Part shown: positions 1 to 8,816 of the stretch, piece after piece
Position numbering within the stretch: the first letter of the stretch is position 1
Layout of the letters: the number at the start of each line of letters is the position of its first letter
Origin: RBG-16-57-11 sp964503145
Lineage (GTDB): Bacteria > Chloroflexota > Anaerolineae > Anaerolineales > UBA4823
Direction of reading: 5' to 3'
Length of the DNA: 64,000 bases
NCBI GenBank assembly: GCA_964503145.1
Contig: CAZCYV010000006.1
Location: 1 to 64,000, forward strand
The notes under the pieces: generated by a model
Told to the model about the DNA's origin: nothing
Database searches by the model: none
What the model saw: the letters and a program-made list of their open reading frames with translations, nothing else
Position numbers and translations under genes: made by a program

Positions 1-2037
1 TTCATGTCCTGGTGGCCGGTGGTGTACCGCGATTGGGTGATCTTCCCCGGCAGCCTGAACTACCGCGAAAACGTGCGCCCGGGGGATTACTCGATCTTCG
101 TGATCGAGGAGGGCGACGACGTTTACCCGCACCGCGCCGCCGATCCGCGTGGCACGTTGGCCGGCCCACTGGGCGCTGCGCCAGGCGACTGGGTGGCCAA
201 CACGCCCACCATCGACGCCAGCCGCTCCGAGACCACCCGCAACGGCCGCACCACGCCGATCACCGAATACCTGGAGAGCAAGCCCTGGCGGCGGACGTAT
301 TTCGTGCTCAACCAGAGCAACGGCAGCGAATATACCACCGACTTCGACCACGACGGCCGGGTGGAATATGCGCCGCTGCTGTGGCATTACACCCATAGCG
401 GCAACCGCTATCCGCCGGTGGTGGGCGCAGATGGGGTGATCTATCAGGCCACCAACTATCTGTCAGATCAGTGGATCCCCGGCGGGCACATCGCCGGCTG
501 GAAGATCGGCACGCCGTACCTCAGCGTGGTCTCTTCGGTGTGGATGGCGGTGGACGAGGTGCTGTCCTATTCCGCCGGCGGCAACATGCTCTACTGGACC
601 TCGGCCTTCGACGCCGAGGCCGGCACGATCAACATCCGCGTCCCCAACCGGCTGTTTGCCGAGCGCTACACCGCCGGCATCCGTCCGCCCACCGACGCCC
701 TGGACTTCGGCCGCGAGTGGCGCCACTGGCTGCGCAACCTGGAATACATCTTGCCCAACTATTACACCCGCTATTACGATCCGGGGCGCGAATCCCCCGG
801 CGAATCGGTGTTCGGCAGCCGCAACGGCGTGTACGGCATCCATGGCAACCAGAACCCGCCCATCCCCTATAAGGGCAAGTTGTACGTGCACCGCAGCAAC
901 GCGGTGATGGCCTTCACCCAGACCAGCGCCTCGCCCACCCAGTTGCCGCTGGCGACCATCCGGTCGAGCACCGAACCCGATCCCACCCCGCCGACGCAGC
1001 AGGCGCTGCGCGCCCGCCTGGAGAGCGAAGTGAGCAAGATGATCGCCGCCGGCCACTTGCGGCCCGGCTATCACAGCACCGGGCTGTACGACCTGTACGC
1101 CCACTCGACCTGCGGCGATACGCTGATCGACTACTGGCACAACGCCTCCGACACGATCCTGGTGCTGCTGGCAGCCCTGCCGCACCTCTCTTCCAGCCTG
1201 CAAACCCAGGTGCGTACCTACCTGCAGAACGAGATGGCCAACTACCCGCCGTATGTGTACAACCAGATCGGTTGGAACACCGGCGCCGCCCGCGAGGACT
1301 ACCTGCTGCCCCAGGAAGTGCTGGCCGATCTGCCCAACATGGGGCCGCAGGGCATCAACTACAACTTCGAAGGCTGGGATTCGGAGCAATACACCTTCTA
1401 CGCCCTGTGGAAGTACGCCCAGGAGTTCGGCGGGGCGCGCAACCTGTTCGACCTGAGCAAGGACAACATCGAACACCCGCCGGCCGATAGCGTCCTGCTG
1501 GAGATGCCGCACATCCACAACGGCTTCATCGCCGGCTACCAGGGCTACCTGGCGCTGCAGGCCCTGGCGGGCTATCCGGAGACCGCCTGGGTGCGCCAGG
1601 AGCTGAACCGGCTGCTGCAGCTGCGCGCCAGCACCTTCACCCTGGAGCTGCCCCAGCGCTTCTTCACCGAAATGAACTATGTGAGCTGCCGCGCCCTGAG
1701 CGGAGGGCGCAACTTCCTGTTCATGACCCCAGAGCTGGCACAGTACCTGCGCCAAAACGCCCTCGCCCGGGTCACCGCGGCGGTGACAGAGTACGAGCGC
1801 GTGGCGCCGTACTGGTTCGTCTCCAAGTTCGACGTGACCTTCCACGAGGGCACACTGCACCCGCTCTTTGATTACCACGCCATCTTCCAGGCCAAGGCGC
1901 AAATCCTGAACCAGTCCTTTGCCCAGCTTGCGCCCTACCTGGACGCCCCGGCTGTGCCGCGCGGTGACCTGTACTTCATTCAGAACCTGGTGACGCTGAT
2001 CCAGCTTGCCCCGCCTGCTGGAGCATCCGAGCCGTAA
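1..2037 (+). CDS. Large exported-type protein, 5' end outside window (partial)
   Basis: The reading frame is open to the left edge, so the first ATG at 4 is probably internal and the true N-terminus lies upstream. At least 677 residues are present. The first half (about residues 1-320) is Trp/Tyr/Gly-rich with short beta-strand-like blocks such as GVIYQATNY and GHIAGWKIGTP, reminiscent of PQQ-type beta-propeller blades and of the protein at 53122. The second half (about 335-670) is helical with many aromatic residues, like an alpha/alpha-toroid domain of a glycan-active enzyme; that is inference, and no catalytic motif was identified. It sits immediately upstream of the polysaccharide exporter genes, separated by a GC-rich hairpin. 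Confidence 0.75.
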   Translation, partial: FMSWWPVVYRDWVIFPGSLNYRENVRPGDYSIFVIEEGDDVYPHRAADPRGTLAGPLGAAPGDWVANTPTIDASRSETTRNGRTTPITEYLESKPWRRTYFVLNQSNGSEYTTDFDHDGRVEYAPLLWHYTHSGNRYPPVVGADGVIYQATNYLSDQWIPGGHIAGWKIGTPYLSVVSSVWMAVDEVLSYSAGGNMLYWTSAFDAEAGTINIRVPNRLFAERYTAGIRPPTDALDFGREWRHWLRNLEYILPNYYTRYYDPGRESPGESVFGSRNGVYGIHGNQNPPIPYKGKLYVHRSNAVMAFTQTSASPTQLPLATIRSSTEPDPTPPTQQALRARLESEVSKMIAAGHLRPGYHSTGLYDLYAHSTCGDTLIDYWHNASDTILVLLAALPHLSSSLQTQVRTYLQNEMANYPPYVYNQIGWNTGAAREDYLLPQEVLADLPNMGPQGINYNFEGWDSEQYTFYALWKYAQEFGGARNLFDLSKDNIEHPPADSVLLEMPHIHNGFIAGYQGYLALQALAGYPETAWVRQELNRLLQLRASTFTLELPQRFFTEMNYVSCRALSGGRNFLFMTPELAQYLRQNALARVTAAVTEYERVAPYWFVSKFDVTFHEGTLHPLFDYHAIFQAKAQILNQSFAQLAPYLDAPAVPRGDLYFIQNLVTLIQLAPPAGASEP

Positions 2038-2045
2038 ACCCACCC

Positions 2046-2083
2046 CTGCGGGGAGGCCCACCAGAGCAGCGACCTCCCCGCAG
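2046..2083 (+). terminator. GC-rich hairpin after the first gene
   Basis: An 11-bp perfect inverted repeat (CTGCGGGGAGG, then its complement at 2073-2083) with a 16-nt loop starts eight bases after the stop codon. No T-run follows, so it may be a terminator of non-classical type or an mRNA-stabilising hairpin. Confidence 0.45.
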
Positions 2084-2149
2084 CCCAGCCGCTGAACGCA
2101 AAGCAAACTTACTGTTTGTCATATCATGCAAGACAATGTGCATACCGCT

Positions 2150-2178
2150 GATCTGCCTCCTTGTCTTCCTGGCAGATC
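2150..2178. promoter_or_regulatory. Inverted repeat upstream of wzm
   Basis: GATCTGCC at 2150-2157 and its exact complement GGCAGATC at 2171-2178 flank a 13-nt pyrimidine-rich spacer. It lies 38 bases before the wzm ATG in the only sizeable gap before the export genes, so an operator or leader hairpin is plausible. A weak TTGTCT (2161) / TATATC (2182) pair overlaps it with a short 15-nt spacer. Confidence 0.35.
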
Positions 2179-2216
2179 TGGTATATCCTTAAAGACAGCC
2201 CAGATTGGCCTCTGAC

Positions 2217-3092
2217 ATGCAAGAACCCCTCGCCCTCCAGGAAACCCCTGCTCCAGCGCGGTTGATCCAAACCGTCATCGAACCCACCCACGGCCTGGCG
2301 CCAATCAACCTGCCCGACCTGTGGCATTACCGCGAACTGATCTACTTTCTGATCTGGCGGGACATCAAGATCCGCTACAAGCAGACCGTGCTGGGCGTGG
2401 CCTGGGTGGTGCTGCAGCCGGTGATCAGCACGCTGATCTTCACCCTGCTGTTTGGAGTGCTGTTGGATGCGCCCTCCGGCGGGGTTCCCTATCCGGTGTT
2501 CGCCCTATCGGGGCTGTTGCCGTGGACCTATTTCGCCGCCTCGCTGAACAAATCGTCCAACAGCCTGGTGTTGAACTCCAACCTGATCACCAAGATCTAC
2601 TTCCCGCGCATCGCCGTGCCGCTGGCCAGCACGCTCTCCGGGCTGGTGGATTTCGCCATCGGCTTCGTGGTGCTGCTGGGGGTGATGCTGTTCTACGGCA
2701 TCCCGCCCACGGCGGCGATCCTGCTGCTGCCGCTGTTCCTGCTCTTCGCCGTGCTGACGGCGCTGGGCTTCGGCCTGTGGCTCTCGGCGCTCAACGTGCG
2801 CTACCGAGATATCAACCAGCTCACCCCGTTCATCATCCAGGTGTGGATGTACCTGACGCCGGTGGTGTATTCGATCGCCCTGATTCCGGAGCGCTTCCGC
2901 TTCCTGCTGGCGCTGAACCCGATGACGGCAGTGGTGGAGGGCTTCCGCTGGTCGCTGCTGGGGGCAGCCGCCGCCGAGGGCCTGGCGAGCGGCTGGATGC
3001 TCGCCGTGCCGCTGCTGATCTCTTTATCTGTGCTGATCAGCGGAGCGTACTTCTTCCGCCGCACCGAAAAGACCTTCGCCGATATCATCTGA
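2217..3092 (+). CDS. wzm: ABC-2 type polysaccharide exporter permease (Wzm-like)
   Basis: A 291-residue membrane protein of the ABC-2 permease family that exports lipid-linked O-antigen, teichoic acid or similar glycans together with a Wzt ATPase. The cytoplasmic N-terminal segment contains the family signature LIYFLIWRDIKIRYKQT, followed by about six hydrophobic segments, with the typical NVRYRDI loop near residue 200 and LNPMTAVVEGFR before the last helices. ATG 2217 is preferred; a TTG at 2205 would add four residues and neither has a clear ribosome site. The ATPase gene follows after 18 bases, as usual for wzm-wzt pairs. Confidence 0.9.
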   Translation: MQEPLALQETPAPARLIQTVIEPTHGLAPINLPDLWHYRELIYFLIWRDIKIRYKQTVLGVAWVVLQPVISTLIFTLLFGVLLDAPSGGVPYPVFALSGLLPWTYFAASLNKSSNSLVLNSNLITKIYFPRIAVPLASTLSGLVDFAIGFVVLLGVMLFYGIPPTAAILLLPLFLLFAVLTALGFGLWLSALNVRYRDINQLTPFIIQVWMYLTPVVYSIALIPERFRFLLALNPMTAVVEGFRWSLLGAAAAEGLASGWMLAVPLLISLSVLISGAYFFRRTEKTFADII

Positions 3093-3110
3093 AAGCGCAG
3101 CCCTCGGATT

Positions 3111-4367
3111 ATGTCCCAAATCGCCATTCAAGCCTCCCACCTGTCCAAGATGTACCTGATCGGCCACGCCCAACAGCGCCAGGACACCCTGCGCGACCTG
3201 CTGGTGGACCTGGCGCGGCGCCCCTTCCGCCGCGACGGCCAGCAAGACCAGGCTGACCAGCTCTGGGCGCTGAAAGACGTCTCCTTCGAAGTGATGCACG
3301 GCGAGGTGCTGGGGATCATCGGGCGCAACGGCGCCGGCAAGAGCACCCTGCTGAAGATCCTGTCGCGCATCACCGAGCCGACCCAGGGGCGAGCGGTGAT
3401 CAACGGGCGGGTGGGGTCGCTGCTCGAAGTGGGCACCGGCTTCCACCCGGAGCTGACCGGCCGGGAGAACATCTACCTGAACGGCTCGCTGCTGGGGATG
3501 CGCCGGGCGGAGATCGAGCGCAAATTCGATGAGATCGTCGCCTTCGCCGAGATCGAGCGCTTCCTGGATACGCCCGTCAAGCGCTATTCCAGCGGCATGT
3601 ATGTGCGCCTGGCCTTCGCCGTGGCGGCGCACCTGGAGCCGGAGATCCTGCTCATCGACGAAGTGCTGGCGGTGGGCGACCTGGAGTTCCAGAAGAAGTG
3701 CCTGGGCAAGATGGGCGAGGTGGCCAGCTTTGGGCGGACGGTGCTGTTCGTCAGCCACAACATGAACGCCGTGCAGCGCCTGTGCTCCAAGGCGCTGATG
3801 CTGGATCAGGGGCAGATCGTCTCCTACGGCAAGACCGACAAGGTGGTCTCGGATTACTACACCCAGGTGGCGGCGGTGGCGCGGGTGAACCAGTGGAACG
3901 ACCTGACCCATCTGCCGCGCGAGGGCACCGGCCGGGCGCAGTTCACGCGCATCTCCTTCACCAGCAAGAACCCGGCTTACGACGACCGCCCCTACCCCAA
4001 CGGGCCGTTGGAAGTGGACCTGGAGATCGCCTCCGACGGCGCTTATTCGGTTTCGAGCATGGCCTTCACCCTGTACGACGCCCTGGGGACGATGCTGATC
4101 AACACCGACACCATCTCCCAGGGGACGCTGATCCAGCTCCAGCCGGGGCTGAACCGGGTGCGCTTCAAGCTGGAACGGCTCAACCTGACTGCCGGGGTCT
4201 ATACCCTGGGGCTGTGGATGGCCAACCCGCCGGCCGAGGTCTTCGATTGGATCAAGTACGGCCTGAACGTCGAAGTGGTGGATCCAGAGACCGGCAGCCT
4301 GGGCATTCGCGTCAAAGGGGCGGTGCTGTGCGATTTCAGCGTCCAGCAACTCGGCGCGTCGGCCTGA
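3111..4367 (+). CDS. wzt: Polysaccharide exporter ATPase with C-terminal glycan-recognition domain (Wzt-like)
   Basis: A 418-residue ABC ATPase. Walker A GRNGAGKST is at about residues 71-79, the LTGRENIYLNG segment typical of polysaccharide/teichoate exporters follows, the signature is YSSGM near 160 and Walker B ILLIDEVLAVGD near 183. Residues from about 260 form a beta-rich Wzt_C-like domain (VDLEIASDG, NRVRFKLERLNLTAG, GLWMANPPAEVFDW), known in other Wzt proteins to recognise the cap or composition of the glycan to be exported. With the preceding wzm this makes an ABC-dependent export pathway across the cytoplasmic membrane. Confidence 0.93.
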   Translation: MSQIAIQASHLSKMYLIGHAQQRQDTLRDLLVDLARRPFRRDGQQDQADQLWALKDVSFEVMHGEVLGIIGRNGAGKSTLLKILSRITEPTQGRAVINGRVGSLLEVGTGFHPELTGRENIYLNGSLLGMRRAEIERKFDEIVAFAEIERFLDTPVKRYSSGMYVRLAFAVAAHLEPEILLIDEVLAVGDLEFQKKCLGKMGEVASFGRTVLFVSHNMNAVQRLCSKALMLDQGQIVSYGKTDKVVSDYYTQVAAVARVNQWNDLTHLPREGTGRAQFTRISFTSKNPAYDDRPYPNGPLEVDLEIASDGAYSVSSMAFTLYDALGTMLINTDTISQGTLIQLQPGLNRVRFKLERLNLTAGVYTLGLWMANPPAEVFDWIKYGLNVEVVDPETGSLGIRVKGAVLCDFSVQQLGASA

Positions 4368-4387
4368 ATCGGCGCCTGGATTTTGAA

Positions 4388-5845
4388 ATGAAACGCTTCG
4401 AGACGGCTCTTCTGCTGATCATTGTCTTCCTGGCGGCGCTGGCTGCGCCGCAGGGCGCCCACGGCCAGCGCTCCGGCCAGATCACCTGGTCCAGCGAGAC
4501 AATCCTGCGCCAGATCCCCAGCGAAAGGTTCCGCCTGTATTTCCCCAAAATCCTGGCCGACCGCTACGGCGTGGTGCATGTCTTCTGGATGGAGGGGCAT
4601 TCGATCTATTACCTGCAAAAGGACGCCTCAGGCTGGACGAACCCGATCGACGTGGTGTATTCTCGGATCGAGATCGACTTCTACGCGGCGACGATCGATC
4701 AGGATAACTGCTTACACCTGGTTTGGACTGCGCCGGGGGGCATCTACCACAAATCCGTACCGGTGCACCAGGCCAAGTTCGTGCGCAAATGGAGCCCGGC
4801 GCGCACCATCGGCCTGGTGGGCAGGCTGGGGACGCCCCTGCGCATCGCGGCCGACGCGCAGAACAACTTGCATATCGTCTTCGCCGATTGGGATGGGCGC
4901 GAAGGCCGCACGGTGGCCGGCAACGTGTATCACTTCCAGTCCGCCGACGACGGCCAGACCTGGTCGAACTTCAAGCAGATCTCCAACGTCCCCGGCAGCG
5001 ATGTCTCCACCGACCCGCGCATGGCCTTCGACGAGCAGGGGCGTATTCACTTCGTGTGGGGGCAGATGATCCCCTATCAGCTCGGTTCGCCGGCGCGCGG
5101 CGTGTATTACGCCCGGCTGGATAACGTCGCCGATGGCGCCCTGCTCAACAGCGTGATTGCCGAAAAGGGGCCCGAGTTCCGCTGGACCACGGCCATCAAC
5201 CTGGGGGTGATCGACAGCCAGAACCTGGTCGCCATCTGGACCTGCGGGGTAAACGCCGGGCGCTGCGCCTCGCGCTCCGTGGACGGCGGCGAGAGCTGGA
5301 CGCCCTATTCACCAATCTTTGGCAATCTGATCGGCCTCTCCGGCTGGGATGCCATCTTCAGCGACGGTGGGGGCCAGGTGTACTGGATGGGCGTGCTGCG
5401 CTACCCGCAGGCGATGTACTACTCCTTCTGGGACGGCGCGCAGTGGCTCGACCCGCCGCTGCCCGCCTCGCAAGACGCCCACATGCGCCTGGGCGAAAAC
5501 GTGGATGTGGCCGTGGGGCTGGGCAACGAAGTGCATGTGGTGACGCAGTTCAACGACCAGATCGTGTATATGTCCGGCGTGACCGGCGCCAGGCGCCTCG
5601 AGCCGCTGCCCCTGCCCACCGAAGAGGCGAGCGCCGCCCTGGCGACCTCGCCCGAAGTCACCCCGACGCCCGAACGCCCTCAGAGCGCCACGCCCACCCC
5701 CAACCCCGCCATCGCCAACCTGAGCGGCAGCCCGGTGGTCGATTCTGGCGCCAACATGCGCGTCATCTCGTTGAGCATCCTGGCAGTGCTGGGCACGCTC
5801 GGCATGGTGTTCGCCGTCACCCGTCTGATTCAACGCTGGATATAA
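4388..5845 (+). CDS. Exported, membrane-anchored sialidase-like beta-propeller protein
   Basis: A 485-residue protein. ATG 4388 is chosen because it opens a clear signal peptide (charged MKR, then a hydrophobic stretch ending near ALAAPQGAHG). The body has BNR/Asp-box blade motifs, SADDGQTW near residue 190 and SVDGGESW near 300, and repeated HVFW/HLVW strands typical of sialidase-type six-bladed propellers. No catalytic arginine triad was assigned, so enzymatic activity is uncertain. A Pro/Thr-rich linker (TPTPERP, TPTPNP) leads to a single C-terminal transmembrane segment (SLSILAVLGTLGMVFAV), implying tethering to the outside of the membrane. It lies between wzt and glycosyltransferases and may bind or process the exported glycan. 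Confidence 0.8.
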   Translation: MKRFETALLLIIVFLAALAAPQGAHGQRSGQITWSSETILRQIPSERFRLYFPKILADRYGVVHVFWMEGHSIYYLQKDASGWTNPIDVVYSRIEIDFYAATIDQDNCLHLVWTAPGGIYHKSVPVHQAKFVRKWSPARTIGLVGRLGTPLRIAADAQNNLHIVFADWDGREGRTVAGNVYHFQSADDGQTWSNFKQISNVPGSDVSTDPRMAFDEQGRIHFVWGQMIPYQLGSPARGVYYARLDNVADGALLNSVIAEKGPEFRWTTAINLGVIDSQNLVAIWTCGVNAGRCASRSVDGGESWTPYSPIFGNLIGLSGWDAIFSDGGGQVYWMGVLRYPQAMYYSFWDGAQWLDPPLPASQDAHMRLGENVDVAVGLGNEVHVVTQFNDQIVYMSGVTGARRLEPLPLPTEEASAALATSPEVTPTPERPQSATPTPNPAIANLSGSPVVDSGANMRVISLSILAVLGTLGMVFAVTRLIQRWI

Positions 5846-5850
5846 CCTCA

Positions 5851-7074
5851 ATGGACTCTTCTACCCCCTTCGTCAGCATCATCATCCCCACCTACAACCG
5901 CGACGCTTTCATCCAGGAGACCGTGGAGAGCGCTCTGGCGCAGACCTGGCCGGCGAAGGAGGTGATCGTGGTGGACGACGGCTCCACCGACCGCACGCCA
6001 GAGATCCTGAGCGCCTTTGGCGAGCGCATCCGCCTGATCCGCCAGGAGAACCGCGGCGTGGGCACCGCCCGCAACCGGGCGATCCAGGCTTCGCGGGGCG
6101 AATACTTCGTGTTCCTGGATTCGGACGACCTGCTGCTGCCCAACTTCCTGGAAGTGATGGTGCCGACGCTGCGCGCCCGGCCGCAGGTAGATATCCTGTA
6201 CTGCTGGTGGTGCTTCATCAACGAGAAGGGCGAGCTGCTGCCCGAAAAGGGCGCCTACACCGGTCAAGGGAACCTGTTCCTGCAGACGGTGGTCAGCAAC
6301 CGCCTACCGATCATGACCGTGCTGCTGCCCCGCCGCTGCGTGGAGGCGGTGGGTGGCTTCCACCCCGACCCGCTGGTCTCCGAAGACTGGGATTTCTTCC
6401 TGAAGATCACCCAACGGGGCTACATCTTCGACTACACGCCCACGGTGCTGGTCAAGTACCGCTTTCACGGCACCAACGTGACCCTGAACGTGAGCCGCTC
6501 GCTGACCCGCTATCTCAACGCCCTGGATATCCTGTACCGCCGCAGCGATCTGCCGGCGGCCGCCCTGGCGCTCAAAGACCGCGCCTACGGCGAAGTGTAC
6601 CTGACCACGGCGCTGTATTCCTGGGCGCAGTTCGACTACGAGAGCGCCCGCAGCTACCTGAACGAGGGCGTGCGCCGCTGGCCGGAGCTGATCTGCCAGG
6701 AGGAGACCTACTACCGCCTGGCCTGCGCTCAGCAGCCGCCCGGCTACCGCGATACGCCGCTGCTGAAGGACCTGCCGGAGATGGAGCGGCAGATCGACGC
6801 CTGGCTGGAGGCGATGTTCGCCGACCCGGAGCTGGCGCCGCAGGTCGCCGGGCTGCGCCAGCGGGCCTACGCCGTGCGCCGCCTGGCGCTGGCGCGGCAG
6901 TATTACCAGCTCGGCGACGAGGCCCAGGCGCGGCGCCTGCTGAAGGCCTTGATCGCCGCGACGCCAACCGCCCTGCTGCGGCGGGAGGTGAGCGGGCTGT
7001 GGCTGCGCTCGCTCATCGGCCGCCGGCGCATTCTGAAGATGAAGCAACTGATCCCCGGTCAACGTCCGGCGTGA
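5851..7074 (+). CDS. Family 2 glycosyltransferase with helical C-terminal extension
   Basis: A 407-residue GT-A glycosyltransferase. The N-terminal GT2 domain shows FVSIIIPTYNRD at 7-18, VVDDGSTD at 40-47 and the metal-binding DSDD at 90-93, with SEDWDFFLK as the acceptor-side acidic motif near 175. Residues from about 220 form a helical, TPR-like tail (SWAQFDYESARSYL, YYQLGDEAQARRLLKAL). ATG 5851 lies five bases after the preceding stop; an upstream extension in this frame overlaps the previous gene and is a shadow. Sugar specificity cannot be read from the sequence. Confidence 0.9.
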   Translation: MDSSTPFVSIIIPTYNRDAFIQETVESALAQTWPAKEVIVVDDGSTDRTPEILSAFGERIRLIRQENRGVGTARNRAIQASRGEYFVFLDSDDLLLPNFLEVMVPTLRARPQVDILYCWWCFINEKGELLPEKGAYTGQGNLFLQTVVSNRLPIMTVLLPRRCVEAVGGFHPDPLVSEDWDFFLKITQRGYIFDYTPTVLVKYRFHGTNVTLNVSRSLTRYLNALDILYRRSDLPAAALALKDRAYGEVYLTTALYSWAQFDYESARSYLNEGVRRWPELICQEETYYRLACAQQPPGYRDTPLLKDLPEMERQIDAWLEAMFADPELAPQVAGLRQRAYAVRRLALARQYYQLGDEAQARRLLKALIAATPTALLRREVSGLWLRSLIGRRRILKMKQLIPGQRPA

Positions 7075-8060
7075 GGCGCAAGGTGTCCGAAGGCTCGCCG
7101 CCTCTGATCTCGATCTGCATCGTCAACTACAACGCCGGCGCGCTGCTGCCGCGCTGCATCGAGTCGATCCGCGCCCAGACGTTGCAGGATTACGAGGTCA
7201 TCGTGGTGGACAACTGCTCCAGCGATGGCTCTGTGGAATGGATCACGCCGGACGAGGGCCTGCGGCTGCTGCGCAACGAGCGCAACCTGGGCTTCGCTGC
7301 GGCGCAGAACCAGGGGATGCGCCTGGCGCAGGGCCGTTACCTGATGCCGCTGAACTTCGACATCCTGCTGGAGCGCCGCTTCCTGGAGGAGATGGCAGCA
7401 GGGATGGCGCTGAGCGAGCGCATCGGGGCGGTGAGCGGCAAGCTGATGCGCCTGACCGAACACGGGAAAAGCCAGGTGATCGACAATGCCGGGCTGCTGC
7501 TGCCCCGCCGACGGGTGCCGCAGCACCGCGGCGGCGGCGAGGTGGACGCCGGGCAGTACGACGAGTACGCCCGCGTCTTCGGGGTGATGGGGGCGGCGGC
7601 GCTGTACCGCCGGGAGATGCTGGAAGACATCGCCTATCAGGGGCAATACTTCGACGAGAGCTATTTCATGTGGTACGAAGACATCGACCTGGACTGGCGC
7701 GCCCGGCTGCGCGGCTGGGACTGCCTGTACACCCCGCGGGCGGTGGCCTACCATGTGGGCGACGTGCACGGGCACGGCCGCAGCAAACTGGGGGCGCGGG
7801 TGAGCATGCGCAACCGCTGGAAGACGATCCTGACCAACGAATGCCCCGGCTGCCTGGCGCGCAATTTCTTCCCCCTGCTGCAGGAAGAGCTGGCGCTGCT
7901 GCGGCATGTGGCGCGCTTCGGCCTGTTCCGCGAATACCTGTGGGCGGTGGGTTCGCTGCTCTCCTGCCTGCCCGAGATTTATAAGAAACGGCGCTGGGTG
8001 CGCAGCCGGGCCAGGCTGCGCTGCCTGCCCGAATATCCTTTAGCCTTTGAAGGGGCGTGA
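7071..8060 (+). CDS. Family 2 glycosyltransferase (rhamnosyltransferase-like)
   Basis: 329 residues if translation starts at GTG 7071, which overlaps the preceding stop as GTGA; GTG 7083 is an alternative. Motifs are ISICIVNYNAG near 14-24, VVDNCSSDGS, ERNLGFAAAQNQG and the acidic MWYEDIDLDWRARLRG, the arrangement of WbbL-type rhamnosyltransferases. The usual DXD-like motif is PLNFDILLE, where a lone Asp replaces the common NSD/NPD, so the family-typical metal ligand is weakly conserved. A hydrophobic C-terminal segment may associate with the membrane. Confidence 0.88.
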   Translation: MRRKVSEGSPPLISICIVNYNAGALLPRCIESIRAQTLQDYEVIVVDNCSSDGSVEWITPDEGLRLLRNERNLGFAAAQNQGMRLAQGRYLMPLNFDILLERRFLEEMAAGMALSERIGAVSGKLMRLTEHGKSQVIDNAGLLLPRRRVPQHRGGGEVDAGQYDEYARVFGVMGAAALYRREMLEDIAYQGQYFDESYFMWYEDIDLDWRARLRGWDCLYTPRAVAYHVGDVHGHGRSKLGARVSMRNRWKTILTNECPGCLARNFFPLLQEELALLRHVARFGLFREYLWAVGSLLSCLPEIYKKRRWVRSRARLRCLPEYPLAFEGA

Positions 8061-8063
8061 AAG

Positions 8064-8816
8064 ATGAGCGAAGAACTGGTTGGTTTGATCCCCGCGGCAG
8101 GCAAGGGCATCCGCCTGGGCTTGCCCTACCCCAAAGAGCTGTACCCGATCATCCGTGAGAACCGCTACAAGCCGGTGTCGCAGTTTGTGGTCGAGAACCT
8201 GACCGCCTCGGGGGTGGAGCACGTGGTGTTCGTGATCAACGACACCAAGCATCAGTTGATCGGCTATTTCGGCAGCGGACGGCGCTTCGGGTGCAACTTC
8301 AGCTACGTCGTCCAGGAGCCGAAGGAGGCGCTGAACGCCTCGTCGTCGCCGGGGCTGGCCGACGCGCTGAACTCGGCCTACCACCTGATCCGCGGCAAGA
8401 CGGTGTGCTTCGGCATGGCGGATACGATCATGGCCCCCAAGGAGGTCTTCCGCATCGCCCTGGAGCAATCCCGGCCGACGGACGACGCAGTGTTGGGGCT
8501 GTTCACCACCACCCGCCCCGAAAAGTTCGGCATGGTGCATCTGGACGCCGACAATCGCGTGATGCGCATCGACGACAAGCCCAAGAGCACCACCCTGAAG
8601 TACATGTGGGGCTTCATCGTCTGGCGGCCGGCGTTCACCGAGCACCTGAACGCCTGCGTGGATGGCCAGGCCATCTCCGACTTCGCCCAGATCATGAACC
8701 TGGCCATCGAGAAGGGGCTGTCCTTCCGCGGGGTGATCCTGCCGCAGGGCAGCTATTCCGACCTGGGGACTTACGACGAAATCCTGGAGCTGGAGCGGCT
8801 GCACCGCGCCGAATGA
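8064..8816 (+). CDS. Sugar-phosphate nucleotidyltransferase (NTP_transferase family)
   Basis: A 250-residue enzyme of the RmlA/GalU-type nucleotidyltransferase fold, which activates a sugar-1-phosphate to an NDP-sugar. The nucleotide-binding loop is PAAGKGIRLG (about 10-19), followed by PKELYPI, where K is the usual substrate-contacting lysine. The aspartate-containing active-site strand is CFGMADTIM near 115, and KFGMVHLD near 160 corresponds to the FGV motif. It is shorter than typical RmlA (about 290), lacking most of the C-terminal region. It starts three bases after the preceding glycosyltransferase and overlaps the next by four (ATGA), so it belongs to the same transcript. Confidence 0.85.
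   Translation: MSEELVGLIPAAGKGIRLGLPYPKELYPIIRENRYKPVSQFVVENLTASGVEHVVFVINDTKHQLIGYFGSGRRFGCNFSYVVQEPKEALNASSSPGLADALNSAYHLIRGKTVCFGMADTIMAPKEVFRIALEQSRPTDDAVLGLFTTTRPEKFGMVHLDADNRVMRIDDKPKSTTLKYMWGFIVWRPAFTEHLNACVDGQAISDFAQIMNLAIEKGLSFRGVILPQGSYSDLGTYDEILELERLHRAE

Noticed and set aside
463..2106. 547-codon open frame on the - strand opposite the first gene
   Set aside because: A shadow of a high-GC + strand gene; its translation is low-complexity (V/Q/H/A-rich) with no domain, and the + strand frame has clear protein character.
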